Below, piece by piece: positions 1-7,853 of a DNA stretch of 46,065 nt (positions are counted from its first letter, which is position 1; every line of letters begins with the position of its first letter). Origin of the DNA: an uncultured Collinsella sp. (GTDB lineage Bacteria; Actinomycetota; Coriobacteriia; Coriobacteriales; Coriobacteriaceae); the NCBI GenBank assembly GCA_902494765.1, contig CABUUK010000010.1, positions 1 through 46,065 of the forward strand. Reading direction: 5' to 3'. The position numbers and the translations under genes were made by a program. The notes beneath the pieces were generated by a model that saw only the letters and a list, made by a program, of their open reading frames with translations, was not told where the DNA came from and ran no database searches.

Positions 1-698
1 AGACCGACACGCGGGCCGTACAAGAAGGCCGCGATGGCCACGATGCCGATATCGACCAGCAGCAGGGCGCGGCCAATCTCGAGCGTCGTGCGGCGCTTGA
101 GGATCATGGCAAGAATGTCCGTGCCACCCGTCGAGGCGCCGATATCAAAGACGATGGCGCTGCCGAGCGCCGGCAGAATCACGGCAAAACACAGGTCGAG
201 CCACATATCGCCCGTCATCGAGACACTGGTCGGGATAAAGAGCTCGAAAAGCGAAACATAGGCGGACAGCGCAAACGAGGCGAAGACGCTCCACAGGATT
301 GCCTTGCGCTCCAAAAAGATAAAGCCCAAAACGACGAGAACCGCGTTGATAATCCACATAAAGACGCCGACGGGCAGGGTCGGGAACAGCGTGGACAGAA
401 TAACCGACACGCCCGAGGTGCCGCCAAAAGCAAAGTGATTAGGGGTTTTAAACGCAACGATGGCAAAGGCCGTAAGAATCAGGCCCAGATTGAGCTCGGC
501 GAAAAAGCGCGGGAAGCCTGGCTCCTGGCTACGCTTTTGGCCGGCACGCTCGCCGCGCTCGATATCGGTGCGATCAACCACGCGCTCCATCGGCACCACG
601 GGAGGACGATGTACCTCCTCGGCAGCTCGCGATGCCGCCTCTGCCGCGGCAGCCTCAATCGCCCATGCCTGGCTTTCTGTTTCGTGCTCGTCAGCCAT
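1..698 (-). CDS. YitT/DUF161-family membrane protein (3' end outside window)
   Basis: The frame is open from an ATG at 698 to the left edge, giving 232 visible residues. A charged cytosolic N-terminus of about 65 residues precedes several hydrophobic segments. The glycine-rich stretch FAFGGTSGVSVIL and the later STGGTDILAMILKRRT are typical of the YitT (DUF161) family, whose members are multi-pass inner-membrane proteins of unknown transport role. The C-terminal soluble DUF2179 domain usual for the family would lie beyond the window. The next minus-strand unit upstream is the asp23 operon, separated by a strong hairpin at 815-852, so this gene is probably transcribed on its own. Family assignment is by motif only; the substrate is unknown. 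Confidence 0.8.
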   Translation of the reverse strand, partial: MADEHETESQAWAIEAAAAEAASRAAEEVHRPPVVPMERVVDRTDIERGERAGQKRSQEPGFPRFFAELNLGLILTAFAIVAFKTPNHFAFGGTSGVSVILSTLFPTLPVGVFMWIINAVLVVLGFIFLERKAILWSVFASFALSAYVSLFELFIPTSVSMTGDMWLDLCFAVILPALGSAIVFDIGASTGGTDILAMILKRRTTLEIGRALLLVDIGIVAIAAFLYGPRVG

Positions 699-814
699 TA
701 CGGCAACCCCTCGTTAACAATTTGGAAACAATGCGCCCATTAGGGTAACGCGGAACACGACGATTGCAACCCCTAGTTAGACGAGCGGTATGCCTACATC
801 GGGGACATACAAAT

Positions 815-852
815 AACGGCCGGCCGCACATACATCCGTGCGGCCGGCCGTT
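815..852 (-). terminator. 15-bp perfect hairpin after the asp23 operon
   Basis: AACGGCCGGCCGCAC at 815-829 pairs perfectly with 838-852 across an 8-nt loop. It lies between the asp23 stop and the YitT-like gene. The T-tract on the minus strand is weak (TTATTTGTAT), so it may work as a terminator or as an mRNA 3'-end stabiliser. Confidence 0.65.
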
Positions 853-864
853 TGACGTTTTCGC

Positions 865-905
865 AGATAAAACCTGCTAAAATAAACATCCCTTTTTGGT
901 AGGTT
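865..905 (-). repeat. Interspersed GGGAC-core repeat, class A (diverged)
   Basis: On the plus strand it reads AGATAAAACCTGC, then TAAAATAAACATCCC, then TTTTTGGTAGGTT. It matches copies at 5735-5780, 40742-40783 and 41948-41992 with a few changes (CATCCC where others have CTGTCCC). Its last two bases are part of the TAA stop codon of the asp23 gene (904-906). Confidence 0.7.
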
Positions 906-1425
906 ACTCGTGCTGGTTGGTGCGGTGCTCGTACTCCTCGGGGGTGATGACATCCTCGATGCGTAGGTTGACGCCTGCCACCTCAAGGCCGGTCATCGCG
1001 GCCAGACGCTCGGTCACGCGCGCCTTGACGTCGTCGAAAATCGCGGGCGCGTAGGCGCCGTACTCGATAATGACGGAAATGTTGACGACCACGCGGTTGT
1101 CATCGGTGACCTCGACCGTCACGCCCTTGGTCAGGTTCTCGGCACCAAACTGCTCCTGCACAAAGTGCATGAGGTTGCCCTTCATGCCCAGGACGTGCGG
1201 CACCTCGCGGGTGGCCATGGCGACGATCTTCTCGATTACACCGTTGGAATAGGTCAGCGAGTCCTCGGACTCGTCTGTTTCCTCATCATCCTCGTCCGCA
1301 TCGTCGGCGGGTTCGGCCTCGACGAGCGCCTCGTCCTCGAGCGTTACGTCCTCGGCCTCGGCGGCGACGGTCTCGTCTGCCTCGGGCTCAGTATCGGCCA
1401 CATCGACCTTCGTGTTAAAAGCCAT
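904..1425 (-). CDS. Asp23/Gls24 family envelope stress protein
   Basis: A 173-residue protein. Residues 1-55 are an acidic, disordered-looking leader rich in Glu/Asp, and the rest is an Asp23 domain (VIEKIVAMATREVPHVLG ... NISVIIEYGAYAPAIF ... VNLRIEDV). Asp23 proteins of Gram-positives are small, abundant and cytoplasmic, and sit at the membrane by binding AmaP. It is the last gene of the amaP-DUF2273-asp23 set on the minus strand, which supports the assignment. The start ATG at 1425 follows a GGAGGAA-type site. The acidic extension is longer than in staphylococcal Asp23. Confidence 0.88.
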   Translation of the reverse strand: MAFNTKVDVADTEPEADETVAAEAEDVTLEDEALVEAEPADDADEDDEETDESEDSLTYSNGVIEKIVAMATREVPHVLGMKGNLMHFVQEQFGAENLTKGVTVEVTDDNRVVVNISVIIEYGAYAPAIFDDVKARVTERLAAMTGLEVAGVNLRIEDVITPEEYEHRTNQHE

Positions 1426-1469
1426 GGTTCCTCCTTATGCCCACCGCACACGCGGCGGTCGAATACATA

Positions 1470-1847
1470 CTAGCGGCCGCTAAACAGACGGCCGAAGAAG
1501 TTGACGATCCCGTTCTCGCCGTCGCGGATCTGGCCAATCACGGCGCCGATCAGCACAAAGAAAGCGATGACGAGCGTATCCCACAGGCCGAGCGTGAGCA
1601 CCAGCACGGCGAGCACAAAACCAGCGACGGCTCCAAGCGTGGTGTTGGGATGACGGACGGCATAGCTCCAGATGGCTGCCCCCGTACCCTTGATGAGACC
1701 CATGGCCTCATCAAAATCATCGGCGACCGCGTCATGTGACTCGGTACCCTCCACCTTAGGATCGACGACCTCGCCTGCCGGCGCGGCGCTCTGATCGATA
1801 GTCAGGCGCGGGGTGCGGACGGTCTTGTCTTGATTGGTATCACTCAC
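1470..1847 (-). CDS. DUF2273-type small membrane protein
   Basis: The start is a GTG at 1847, six bases after GGAGG; longer frames upstream only run through amaP and are not credible. The protein has 125 residues: about 60 polar residues, then two hydrophobic helices (LGAVAGFVLAVLVLTLGLW and LVIAFFVLIGAVIGQI) ending FGRLFSGR. This is the DUF2273 pattern, a small integral membrane protein found beside Asp23 and AmaP in Gram-positives. It overlaps the end of amaP by 8 bp, so the two are translationally coupled. Its biochemical role is unknown; membrane tethering with AmaP/Asp23 is inferred. Confidence 0.82.
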   Translation of the reverse strand: MSDTNQDKTVRTPRLTIDQSAAPAGEVVDPKVEGTESHDAVADDFDEAMGLIKGTGAAIWSYAVRHPNTTLGAVAGFVLAVLVLTLGLWDTLVIAFFVLIGAVIGQIRDGENGIVNFFGRLFSGR

Positions 1848-2385
1848 CGGAAACCTCCACGGTCTGGACGGTAGTCTTGGATGGCAAAAAACGAATGCGC
1901 GCAGTCGTGCCCGGCGTGCCGAGCATAGTGTCGCAGGCCTCCTCGATACGTTGCTGCATCGCGATAGCTTGGGAGGCCACATCCCGGTCGTCGAGCGCGA
2001 TGGCGTCGACCTTAAAACGGACGTGCGATTCGTCGGAGCCCTGCACGCGCGCCTCGACATGCTCGATCATCACTCGGTTGTCGCGCTCTGCCGCGGTACG
2101 AGCACACGAGGAGAGGGCAGCGAGCGTGACCTCGATATTGCGCTCCCCCGCCGGATGCACGCAGGACGGCTCGCGACGAGCAAACATCAGGCGGAAGAAA
2201 CCCACGAGCACGCCGAGCGCCACGACACCGCCGCACGCCGTAACAACGATGCGAGGCAGCGGATCGCGCATCAACAGCATAAAGCGATAGGTATATGGCC
2301 CCCAAAACTGGCAGACTAACGTACCCAGCGCCACGACGGCGGCGGCAAGATACACGATCGCCAGGGCTCGTTTGAGCACGCGCAT
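1840..2385 (-). CDS. amaP: AmaP-like alkaline-shock membrane anchor protein
   Basis: A 181-residue protein with two N-terminal transmembrane helices (about 5-30 and 45-65) and a cytosolic domain with an Asp23-like fold pattern ending in RIRFLPSKTTVQTVEV. AmaP proteins bind Asp23 and hold it at the inner face of the membrane. It is the first gene of the operon, with AAGGGAG before the ATG, and it overlaps the DUF2273 gene. A TATAAT sequence at 2436-2441 on the minus strand could be its -10 box, though no good -35 was found. Identity is based on topology, gene order and the C-terminal pattern. Confidence 0.78.
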   Translation of the reverse strand: MRVLKRALAIVYLAAAVVALGTLVCQFWGPYTYRFMLLMRDPLPRIVVTACGGVVALGVLVGFFRLMFARREPSCVHPAGERNIEVTLAALSSCARTAAERDNRVMIEHVEARVQGSDESHVRFKVDAIALDDRDVASQAIAMQQRIEEACDTMLGTPGTTARIRFLPSKTTVQTVEVSGE

Positions 2386-2444
2386 GCAGCGCTCCCTTCA
2401 AATCTCGATCCACAGAATGCAAAACGATTCGCATCATTATAAAA

Positions 2445-2483
2445 GAGCCGGGTCCGGTGCCTCATTGCACGCGGATCCGGCTC
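2445..2483 (-). terminator. Rho-independent terminator of yebC
   Basis: GAGCCGGGTCCG (2445-2456) pairs with CGGATCCGGCTC (2472-2483) with one wobble. On the minus strand it is followed by TTTTAT. The same TTTTATAAT stretch may double as the -10 region for amaP. Confidence 0.75.
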
Positions 2484-2551
2484 ATCTATTCCACGAGGCT
2501 TGCATGCTCGCTTCATTATGCCCAGATATGCACGGCTCAATCCGTGCGGGC

Positions 2552-3358
2552 CTACTCCTCCTCGAGGGCAGCGATGACCTCGTCGGTCATGTCCATGGTG
2601 CTGTAAACATCCTGGACGTCGTCGAGCTCCTCAAGACGGTCGATGAGGCGCTGAACCTTCTTGGCGTCGGCGCCGGAGACCTCGGTCGGGGTGGTCGGGA
2701 CCATGGTGGTCTCGGAGCCCTTGACCTGGACGCCCTGCTCCTCGAGCGCCTTGGAGACAGCCATGACCTCGTTGGCGGTAGTCCAGACGATCCACTCCTC
2801 GCCGGCGTCCTCGTAGTCCTCGCCACCGGCCTCGGCGATGGCCATCATGAACTCATCCTCGTCACCAGCAGCACCGTTGGCGATCATGGTCTCCTTCTTG
2901 GCGTTCTCGTCCAGGATCTCCTTGGCGACGACGATCTGACCCTTGCGCTCAAACTGGAAGGCGACGGAGCCGGAGGTGCCCAGGTTGCCACCAGCGTGGG
3001 AGAAGGCGGAACGGACATCGGCGGCGGTGCGGTTGCGGTTGTCGGTCAGGCAGTCGACGTAGACGGCGACACCGGCGGGACCGTAGCCCTCGTACACGAT
3101 GTTCTCGTAGACGGCGGCATCGGCACCCGAACCAAAGGCCTTATCGATAGCGGACTTGATCTTGTCCTTAGGCATGGACTGAGCCTTAGCCTTGGCAACG
3201 GCAGCGGCGAGGCTGGCGTTGTTCTCGGGCAGCGGGTCGCCGCCGAGACGGGCAGCAACGGTGATGTTGCGGCTGAGCTTGGAGAAGAGGGCGGAACGCT
3301 TGGCGTCCTGCGCGCCCTTACGATGCTTGGTTGTGGCCCACTTAGAGTGTCCGGACAT
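2552..3358 (-). CDS. yebC: YebC/PmpR family protein
   Basis: A 268-residue protein. It opens with MSGHSKWATTKHRKGAQDA, the hallmark of YebC/PmpR proteins, and ends with the acidic C-terminal domain (MTDEVIAALEEE). Members bind DNA or act in translation: recent work on the family ties it to ribosomes stalled at proline stretches, while older annotation calls it a transcriptional regulator. The length is slightly above the usual 240-250 because of a small acidic insertion near GAAGDEDEF. The ATG follows a purine-rich GGAGA site. It is transcribed alone, ending at the 2445-2483 terminator. Function is assigned with confidence at family level only. Confidence 0.93.
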   Translation of the reverse strand: MSGHSKWATTKHRKGAQDAKRSALFSKLSRNITVAARLGGDPLPENNASLAAAVAKAKAQSMPKDKIKSAIDKAFGSGADAAVYENIVYEGYGPAGVAVYVDCLTDNRNRTAADVRSAFSHAGGNLGTSGSVAFQFERKGQIVVAKEILDENAKKETMIANGAAGDEDEFMMAIAEAGGEDYEDAGEEWIVWTTANEVMAVSKALEEQGVQVKGSETTMVPTTPTEVSGADAKKVQRLIDRLEELDDVQDVYSTMDMTDEVIAALEEE

Positions 3359-3530
3359 ACGTGTCTCCTATCGGTTTCGACCTAAAGCCCAGCGCGAATG
3401 CTCGGGCAATATAAACAAACGCTATAAATGATATACCTACTGGCCTGTGAGATAAACAAAAAAATGAAGGCGTCGTGATGATGCAGCCCCTTGGCACAAA
3501 GCAGCCTGACCCCAATGCGCTAATCTTTGG

Positions 3531-5714
3531 TTAGGTCCAGAGGAGGTCGCTGCGGGTGATCGTGGCGCCGATGGCGAAAGGCATGCATGCAATGACCGGG
3601 TACAGGTAGCGCATGTAGGTCGACCCATTACATGGACCAATCAGGCACACAACGAGCACACCCAGCAGCGGTATCCAGATGGCCAGCGCGCGCCACGAAT
3701 GGCGGCGCAACAGGTAGACCACCACGACGATCATGATCCACACGTAGGTGGCCGAGCTCATGGTGAGCGAGATAAACGGAATGCGCTGCACCGCCACGCG
3801 GTACAGGTTAATCAGGTGGTCGCACCAGCGCACGGCTTTGCTGTCGACCGGATGGAAGTCAAAGTACTTGAGGTTATCGGGCTTCGCCATGATCTCGGCA
3901 CTGCGCGCCGTGCTGTAGACCCACGCATCGCGGGCACTCGGATAAAAGTAGCCGTAGTAGTTATTGATGAGCGCCGAGATATAGCACTCGGGATCCTTTT
4001 TGAACATCTGGGCCCACACCTCAAAATAGGCCTTGATGTCCTCCTGCGAGGCGTACTCGTTAAAGCAATTTTTGACGGCGTCCGACTTATCCGGGTTGTA
4101 ACGGCGGCCCAGATTCTCGTACTTGAGCACACGGTCGATCACGGCACGCTCTTCGTCGGTCACCAAGCCGTCGCAAGGAGCCTCCACGATGGTGCCGTCC
4201 TCCTTAACCGTGGGGTTGACGCCCGAGTTGAGGCCGTCGTGCTTTTGGACAAAACGAGCCGTCTGCTGGAACGGAATCGAGAGGATTTCGCGCTTGGAAC
4301 CAGGCGTGATGTCATGTGCCGGCATAAAGACCTTGGTGAAGTACATATTAGAGGCAAGGCAGAGTGCAAGCACCGCAAGAACTCCCACCCAGCGGAAACG
4401 CGGGGTGGTGCCCGAAGGCGCAGCACCAGCCTGCTTGGCTGCACGACGAGCCACGTGCGCGTCCCATGCGCAAAACGCCGCCGCGATTACGCATGCCGCC
4501 AGGGGAAACACCAGGCCGCCGTTGCGCAGAAACGTGGAACCCATGGCGCCCATAGCGAGCAGCAGCCAGTCATGGCGCACAAAGAGCACGGGCCTCTGTT
4601 CGCCCGCACGCTCGGCATTGGCATCGCGACGGGGCAGGCCGCATGCCACAAGCTTCACGGTCTGCACCAACAGCACCAAAAACGCGTCGGCAAACAGCAC
4701 ATCTTTGGTAAGCAGGGCCGCGTAGTTGGAGAACATGGGCATAAACACAAAGAACAGCAAGATCACGCCGCGGACCGGCAGGCTCACGCCTAGCTTGCGC
4801 AGCGACGAGATGGAATAGGCCATACAGGCGGCCGTAATGACGAACTGAGCGCAGGTGTAGATGGCAAGACCTGCGTTGGCGCTGTTGAACAGTGAAAGCC
4901 CCAGCTGGACGCACGAACCGATGATAGCCGTGTGCACCACGGGGTGATGTCCGTTGAGCAACACATTGGGATTGAGCAGACGCAGGTAGTCGCTCGTGCC
5001 GTTGGGATAGTTGAACCATTGGCGGATCTGCGCGCCCGTATCTCCCATAAAGAGGCCGGGCAGCGAGGCGATAAGCGTGGGCGCCCAGGCAATCATGAGC
5101 ACAAGAAACGGCCCGACAAAGGGATGGACCGAGAGCACGGCGTGGGCAACACGCCACACGCGGCCAAAGTGGGTCTCCGAAAACGGAATGCGGCGGGAGC
5201 TCAACCAATCCAAAAACTCAAAAGCCAGATAGAAGGCCACAATCGCCAGAAGCATCCAGCCCGCGCCGCCAATCCAGGCGCAGATAACGCGTGCCTTGTC
5301 GCCCAGCACAATCTCTGCCGAATCGGCAAGGTCGTAGCTACGGCCGAACACCATGCAAACGGCAAAGAACAGCGATGGCAGCACGACCGACGGGCGCCAA
5401 GCGTCACCGCGGCCAAAGAACACATAGCGAAACGGCAGCGTGAGCAAGCAGGCAAGCGCGAGCAGCATCACTGCGTCGGTATGGCCGGCAAACGAGAGAA
5501 GTACCTCGTAGCACACGTAGAGCGTGCCCGTCGCCTTGGGGTCGATCGCCAGGACCGCGTTGCTCGACACCGGGGCGGGATCGATGGAAAACGCCGTGGT
5601 CGCCAGCAGGGCGAGCAAAAATGCGATGAGCGTCTGTTTGGCGGGATAGCGCTTAAACCAAACGATGCGGGCGGCGTCGCGCGCAGCCCTTGCGGAGAGG
5701 TCGGAATCCTTCAC
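3531..5714 (-). CDS. DUF6020-type polytopic membrane protein, possible GT-C glycosyltransferase
   Basis: A 727-residue protein with about 12 hydrophobic segments. The largest soluble part lies near residues 480-620 (QTARFVQKHDGLNSGV ... ALINNYYGYFYPSARD), followed by more membrane helices. This layout, with HPVVHT and GDTGAQIRQW motifs in the first loops, matches proteins annotated as DUF6020, which look like GT-C-type lipid-linked sugar transferases. The donor, acceptor and even the catalytic activity are not proven. The likely start is GTG at 5714, with AAAGG 11 bases upstream. A class A repeat (5735-5780) sits just upstream of the start, between this gene and lgt. Confidence 0.62.
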   Translation of the reverse strand: MKDSDLSARAARDAARIVWFKRYPAKQTLIAFLLALLATTAFSIDPAPVSSNAVLAIDPKATGTLYVCYEVLLSFAGHTDAVMLLALACLLTLPFRYVFFGRGDAWRPSVVLPSLFFAVCMVFGRSYDLADSAEIVLGDKARVICAWIGGAGWMLLAIVAFYLAFEFLDWLSSRRIPFSETHFGRVWRVAHAVLSVHPFVGPFLVLMIAWAPTLIASLPGLFMGDTGAQIRQWFNYPNGTSDYLRLLNPNVLLNGHHPVVHTAIIGSCVQLGLSLFNSANAGLAIYTCAQFVITAACMAYSISSLRKLGVSLPVRGVILLFFVFMPMFSNYAALLTKDVLFADAFLVLLVQTVKLVACGLPRRDANAERAGEQRPVLFVRHDWLLLAMGAMGSTFLRNGGLVFPLAACVIAAAFCAWDAHVARRAAKQAGAAPSGTTPRFRWVGVLAVLALCLASNMYFTKVFMPAHDITPGSKREILSIPFQQTARFVQKHDGLNSGVNPTVKEDGTIVEAPCDGLVTDEERAVIDRVLKYENLGRRYNPDKSDAVKNCFNEYASQEDIKAYFEVWAQMFKKDPECYISALINNYYGYFYPSARDAWVYSTARSAEIMAKPDNLKYFDFHPVDSKAVRWCDHLINLYRVAVQRIPFISLTMSSATYVWIMIVVVVYLLRRHSWRALAIWIPLLGVLVVCLIGPCNGSTYMRYLYPVIACMPFAIGATITRSDLLWT

Positions 5715-5734
5715 AGTCCGAATAGCCTTTCTAG

Positions 5735-5780
5735 AAACCTGCCAAAAAGGGACAGGTTTATTTTGGCAGGTTTTATCTGG
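5735..5780 (+). repeat. Interspersed GGGAC-core repeat, class A (full copy)
   Basis: The arms AACCTGCCAAAA (5736-5747) and TTTTGGCAGGTT (5761-5772) are perfect inverted repeats. The loop carries the AGGGACAGG core, and the element ends in TTATCTGG. This is the cleanest copy of the family in the window and lies inverted relative to the copies at 865, 40742 and 41948. Confidence 0.8.
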
Positions 5781-5815
5781 GGAAACGTTACGGTTCTGTC
5801 ATCGTTGCCCGGCAA

Positions 5816-5860
5816 AACCACCACAAAGGTGCCTGTCCCCCTTGTGGTGACATGTGGTGG
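5816..5860 (-). repeat. Interspersed GGGAC-core repeat, class B, touching the lgt stop
   Basis: CACCACAAAGG and CCTTGTGGTG form a stem around TGCCTGTCCC; GTGGTGG is repeated at the end. The element finishes on the base before the lgt stop codon (5861). The 24 bases 5816-5839 are identical to 30774-30797. It may act as the lgt 3' hairpin. Confidence 0.75.
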
Positions 5861-6682
5861 CTAGGCGTCGAGGTAGATGCGCTGGGGGCGATTGCGGTGT
5901 CGGGCGAAGATGATGAGCGCCAGTCCTGCGATTACGAGCGGCAGGCTCAGCAGCTGACCCATGGTGATGACGCCGCCCAGCAGATAGCCCAGCTGGGCAT
6001 CGGGCACGCGCACAAACTCAATGAGGAAGCGGACGATGCCGTAACCCATCACAAACACGCCCATAAACGTGCCCTGGGGCAGCAGCGGTTTTTTGCGGCT
6101 GAGCACCTGCAAGATGCAAAAGAGCACAATGCCCTCTAGGAATGCCTCGTAGAGCTGGGAGGGATGGCGCGGCATATCGCCCGCGGCGCCGCCGAAGATC
6201 ACGCCCCAGGGCAAATCGGTCGGCTTGCCCCACAGCTCGCCGTTGACAAAGTTGGCGCAGCGCCCCAGGCACAGGGCCAGCGGAGCACCGATAACGGCAA
6301 GGTCGGCGATAGTCCAGGCATCGAGCTTGTACATACGGCACACGAGCACGCCACCGATGATGCCGCCCACCAGGCCGCCGTGGAAACTCATGCCGCCTTC
6401 GTTGGTGGCGAAGATCTCGAGCGGATGCGCCCAGTAGTAGCCATCACCGTAAAAGATGACGTAGAACAGGCGGGCGCCAATGATAAGGCCAAAGACCACA
6501 CCGACCACGACGCTCGTCAGGTCGTCGACCGTAATGTCGAAACCCCAGCGACGCTGCGTGCGATACATGACGACCGCCGTGAGCAGAGCGCCGACCACGT
6601 AGGCCAAGCCGTACCAGTAGATGGTGATGGGCCCCGCCGAAATCGCGACGGGATCAAGCATATGGTAGAGGTCGTTGAGCAT
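5861..6682 (-). CDS. lgt: Prolipoprotein diacylglyceryl transferase
   Basis: Lgt moves a diacylglyceryl group from phosphatidylglycerol to the lipobox cysteine of prelipoproteins in the cytoplasmic membrane. The 273-residue product has about seven membrane helices. It carries SFHGGLVGG (H101) and the Lgt signature GRCANFVNGELWG with R141, N144 and E149, matching E. coli H103, R143, N146 and E151. The start ATG at 6682 has AAGGGG six bases upstream; a longer frame to 6742 has no such support. The lipoprotein at 30925 is a plausible client. The gene follows the NifU-like gene on the same strand with a hairpin between them. Confidence 0.96.
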   Translation of the reverse strand: MLNDLYHMLDPVAISAGPITIYWYGLAYVVGALLTAVVMYRTQRRWGFDITVDDLTSVVVGVVFGLIIGARLFYVIFYGDGYYWAHPLEIFATNEGGMSFHGGLVGGIIGGVLVCRMYKLDAWTIADLAVIGAPLALCLGRCANFVNGELWGKPTDLPWGVIFGGAAGDMPRHPSQLYEAFLEGIVLFCILQVLSRKKPLLPQGTFMGVFVMGYGIVRFLIEFVRVPDAQLGYLLGGVITMGQLLSLPLVIAGLALIIFARHRNRPQRIYLDA

Positions 6683-6707
6683 ATCGGTCCCCTTGCTCCC
6701 TACATAC

Positions 6708-6746
6708 AAATGCGGCCGCGGGCCTTGCGCTCGCAGCCGCATATTT
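6708..6746 (-). terminator. Hairpin between the NifU-like gene and lgt
   Basis: AAATGCGGC near 6709-6717 pairs with GCCGCATATTT near 6737-6747 on either side of a GC-rich loop. It follows the 6792 stop on the minus strand. It may be a terminator or an mRNA-processing hairpin; the T-tract is short. Confidence 0.45.
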
Positions 6747-6791
6747 GGGCGTGACGTCTATGCGGAGCACATCGCCCGCAGCTTTCGCATC

Positions 6792-7070
6792 TTAGAACGG
6801 CGCATACTCGTCGTACAGGTCCTCGGTCTCGCCGGAGGCATTGACCTGCTCGACACGGGTAACGCCGGGTACGTGCTCCTTGAGGATACGCTCGATACCC
6901 ATGGACAGGGTCAGTGCGCTCATAGGGCAGCCGGCGCAGGCACCCTGAAGCTCAAGCTGGACGACGCCCTCGTCGTCGACGCCCACATACTCCATATCGC
7001 CGCCGTCAGCCTGCAGGTTGGGGCGGATCTCCTCAAGAACCTTCTTAAGCAGCTCTTCGTTAACAGCCAC
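6792..7070 (-). CDS. NifU C-terminal-domain (Nfu) iron-sulfur scaffold protein
   Basis: A 92-residue protein consisting only of the Nfu domain. NLQADGGDMEYVGVDDEG is followed by GACAGCPMSALTL, with the two cysteines C45 and C48 of the CxxC motif that hold a transient [4Fe-4S] cluster. Stand-alone Nfu proteins deliver clusters to apo-enzymes in the cytoplasm. The window contains likely clients, such as the radical SAM protein at 38846 and the activase at 16194, but no direct link is shown. The ATG at 7070 follows AGGAGCC. Confidence 0.92.
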   Translation of the reverse strand: MAVNEELLKKVLEEIRPNLQADGGDMEYVGVDDEGVVQLELQGACAGCPMSALTLSMGIERILKEHVPGVTRVEQVNASGETEDLYDEYAPF

Positions 7071-7092
7071 AGGGGCTCCTTTCTCACAATAA

Positions 7093-7108
7093 CGCGGGCG
7101 CGCCCGCG
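7093..7108. repeat. 16-bp perfect palindrome before the Nfu gene
   Basis: CGCGGGCGCGCCCGCG is self-complementary and lies about 23 bp upstream of the Nfu start. It has no T-tract on either side. It could be a protein-binding site or a leader hairpin; no regulator is suggested by the sequence. Confidence 0.35.
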
Positions 7109-7246
7109 GACAGAGCTATGTTACTACAGCCATGTACCCGCTCACGAGCCGTCCATGCGCGCGGACACGACTTTCACGAGCAGTCAATTTGGGACGGGGC
7201 TTTTTTAGCTGCTTTTGCCGACGCCCGGCGCTAGCACACGCTGCCG

Positions 7247-7771
7247 CTACTGCTGAGTTTGTTCCCCGGTGCCGATGTGGACATCGACGATGACCTGGCG
7301 GTAGCTGATGCCGCAGGAGTCGAGAATGCGGCGACTGATGCGGCCGTCGTCGGTGTCGGCGTACTTATTGTCCAGGTAGACAACCTCGCCCACGCCCACC
7401 TGCGCCAGGATCTTGGCGCAGTCGTGGCACGGGAACAGCGTGACGTAGACCGTGGAACCCTCGAGGTCCTTGAGCGAGCCACGGTAGTTGAGCACGGCGT
7501 TTGCCTCGGCATGCACCACGTAGTTGTGCTTATCCTGCAACGGGTCGTCGCTCGTGCCCCACGGGAAAAAGTCGTCGTTGAGCGCCGAGGGCGTACCGTT
7601 GTAGCCCACCGAAAGGATGCGGTGGTTGGTGTTGGCGATGCACGCGCCCACCTGCGTGTTGGGGTCCTTACTGCGGCGCTGCGCGGCGATGGCCACGCTC
7701 ATAAAGAACTCATCCCAGCTAATAACGTCGCGGCGCTTGCCCGACGCGGTTTGATGAAGATCGTCCGACAT
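7247..7771 (-). CDS. dCMP/CMP deaminase family protein (ComEB-like)
   Basis: A 174-residue zinc deaminase. The catalytic HAEANAVLN (H87, E89) and PCHDCAKIL (C115, C118) supply the zinc ligands and proton shuttle. The insert with SDDPLQDKHN is typical of dCMP deaminases, which make dUMP for thymidylate synthesis; in Bacillus the homologue is called ComEB. The start at 7771 is chosen because GGAGGTG lies just upstream; a longer frame to 7807 lacks this. The gene lies downstream of coaX on the same strand with 82 bp between them, so co-transcription is possible. Confidence 0.9.
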   Translation of the reverse strand: MSDDLHQTASGKRRDVISWDEFFMSVAIAAQRRSKDPNTQVGACIANTNHRILSVGYNGTPSALNDDFFPWGTSDDPLQDKHNYVVHAEANAVLNYRGSLKDLEGSTVYVTLFPCHDCAKILAQVGVGEVVYLDNKYADTDDGRISRRILDSCGISYRQVIVDVHIGTGEQTQQ

Positions 7772-7853
7772 GCCAGACACCTCCGAAATCGCAATAGTTT
7801 GACCCATTGTAGCAGGTGAAAGGTAGGGGCGTTTATCCCACCAGCCCCCCGCC

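Noticed and set aside
2372..4793. Plus-strand frames opposite yebC and the DUF6020 gene
   Set aside because: They overlap well-supported minus-strand genes and show no family pattern.
7184..7215. A terminator after the dCMP deaminase (GGGACGGGGCTTTTTT)
   Set aside because: The T-run is on the plus strand, opposite to the gene, and no paired stem was found.
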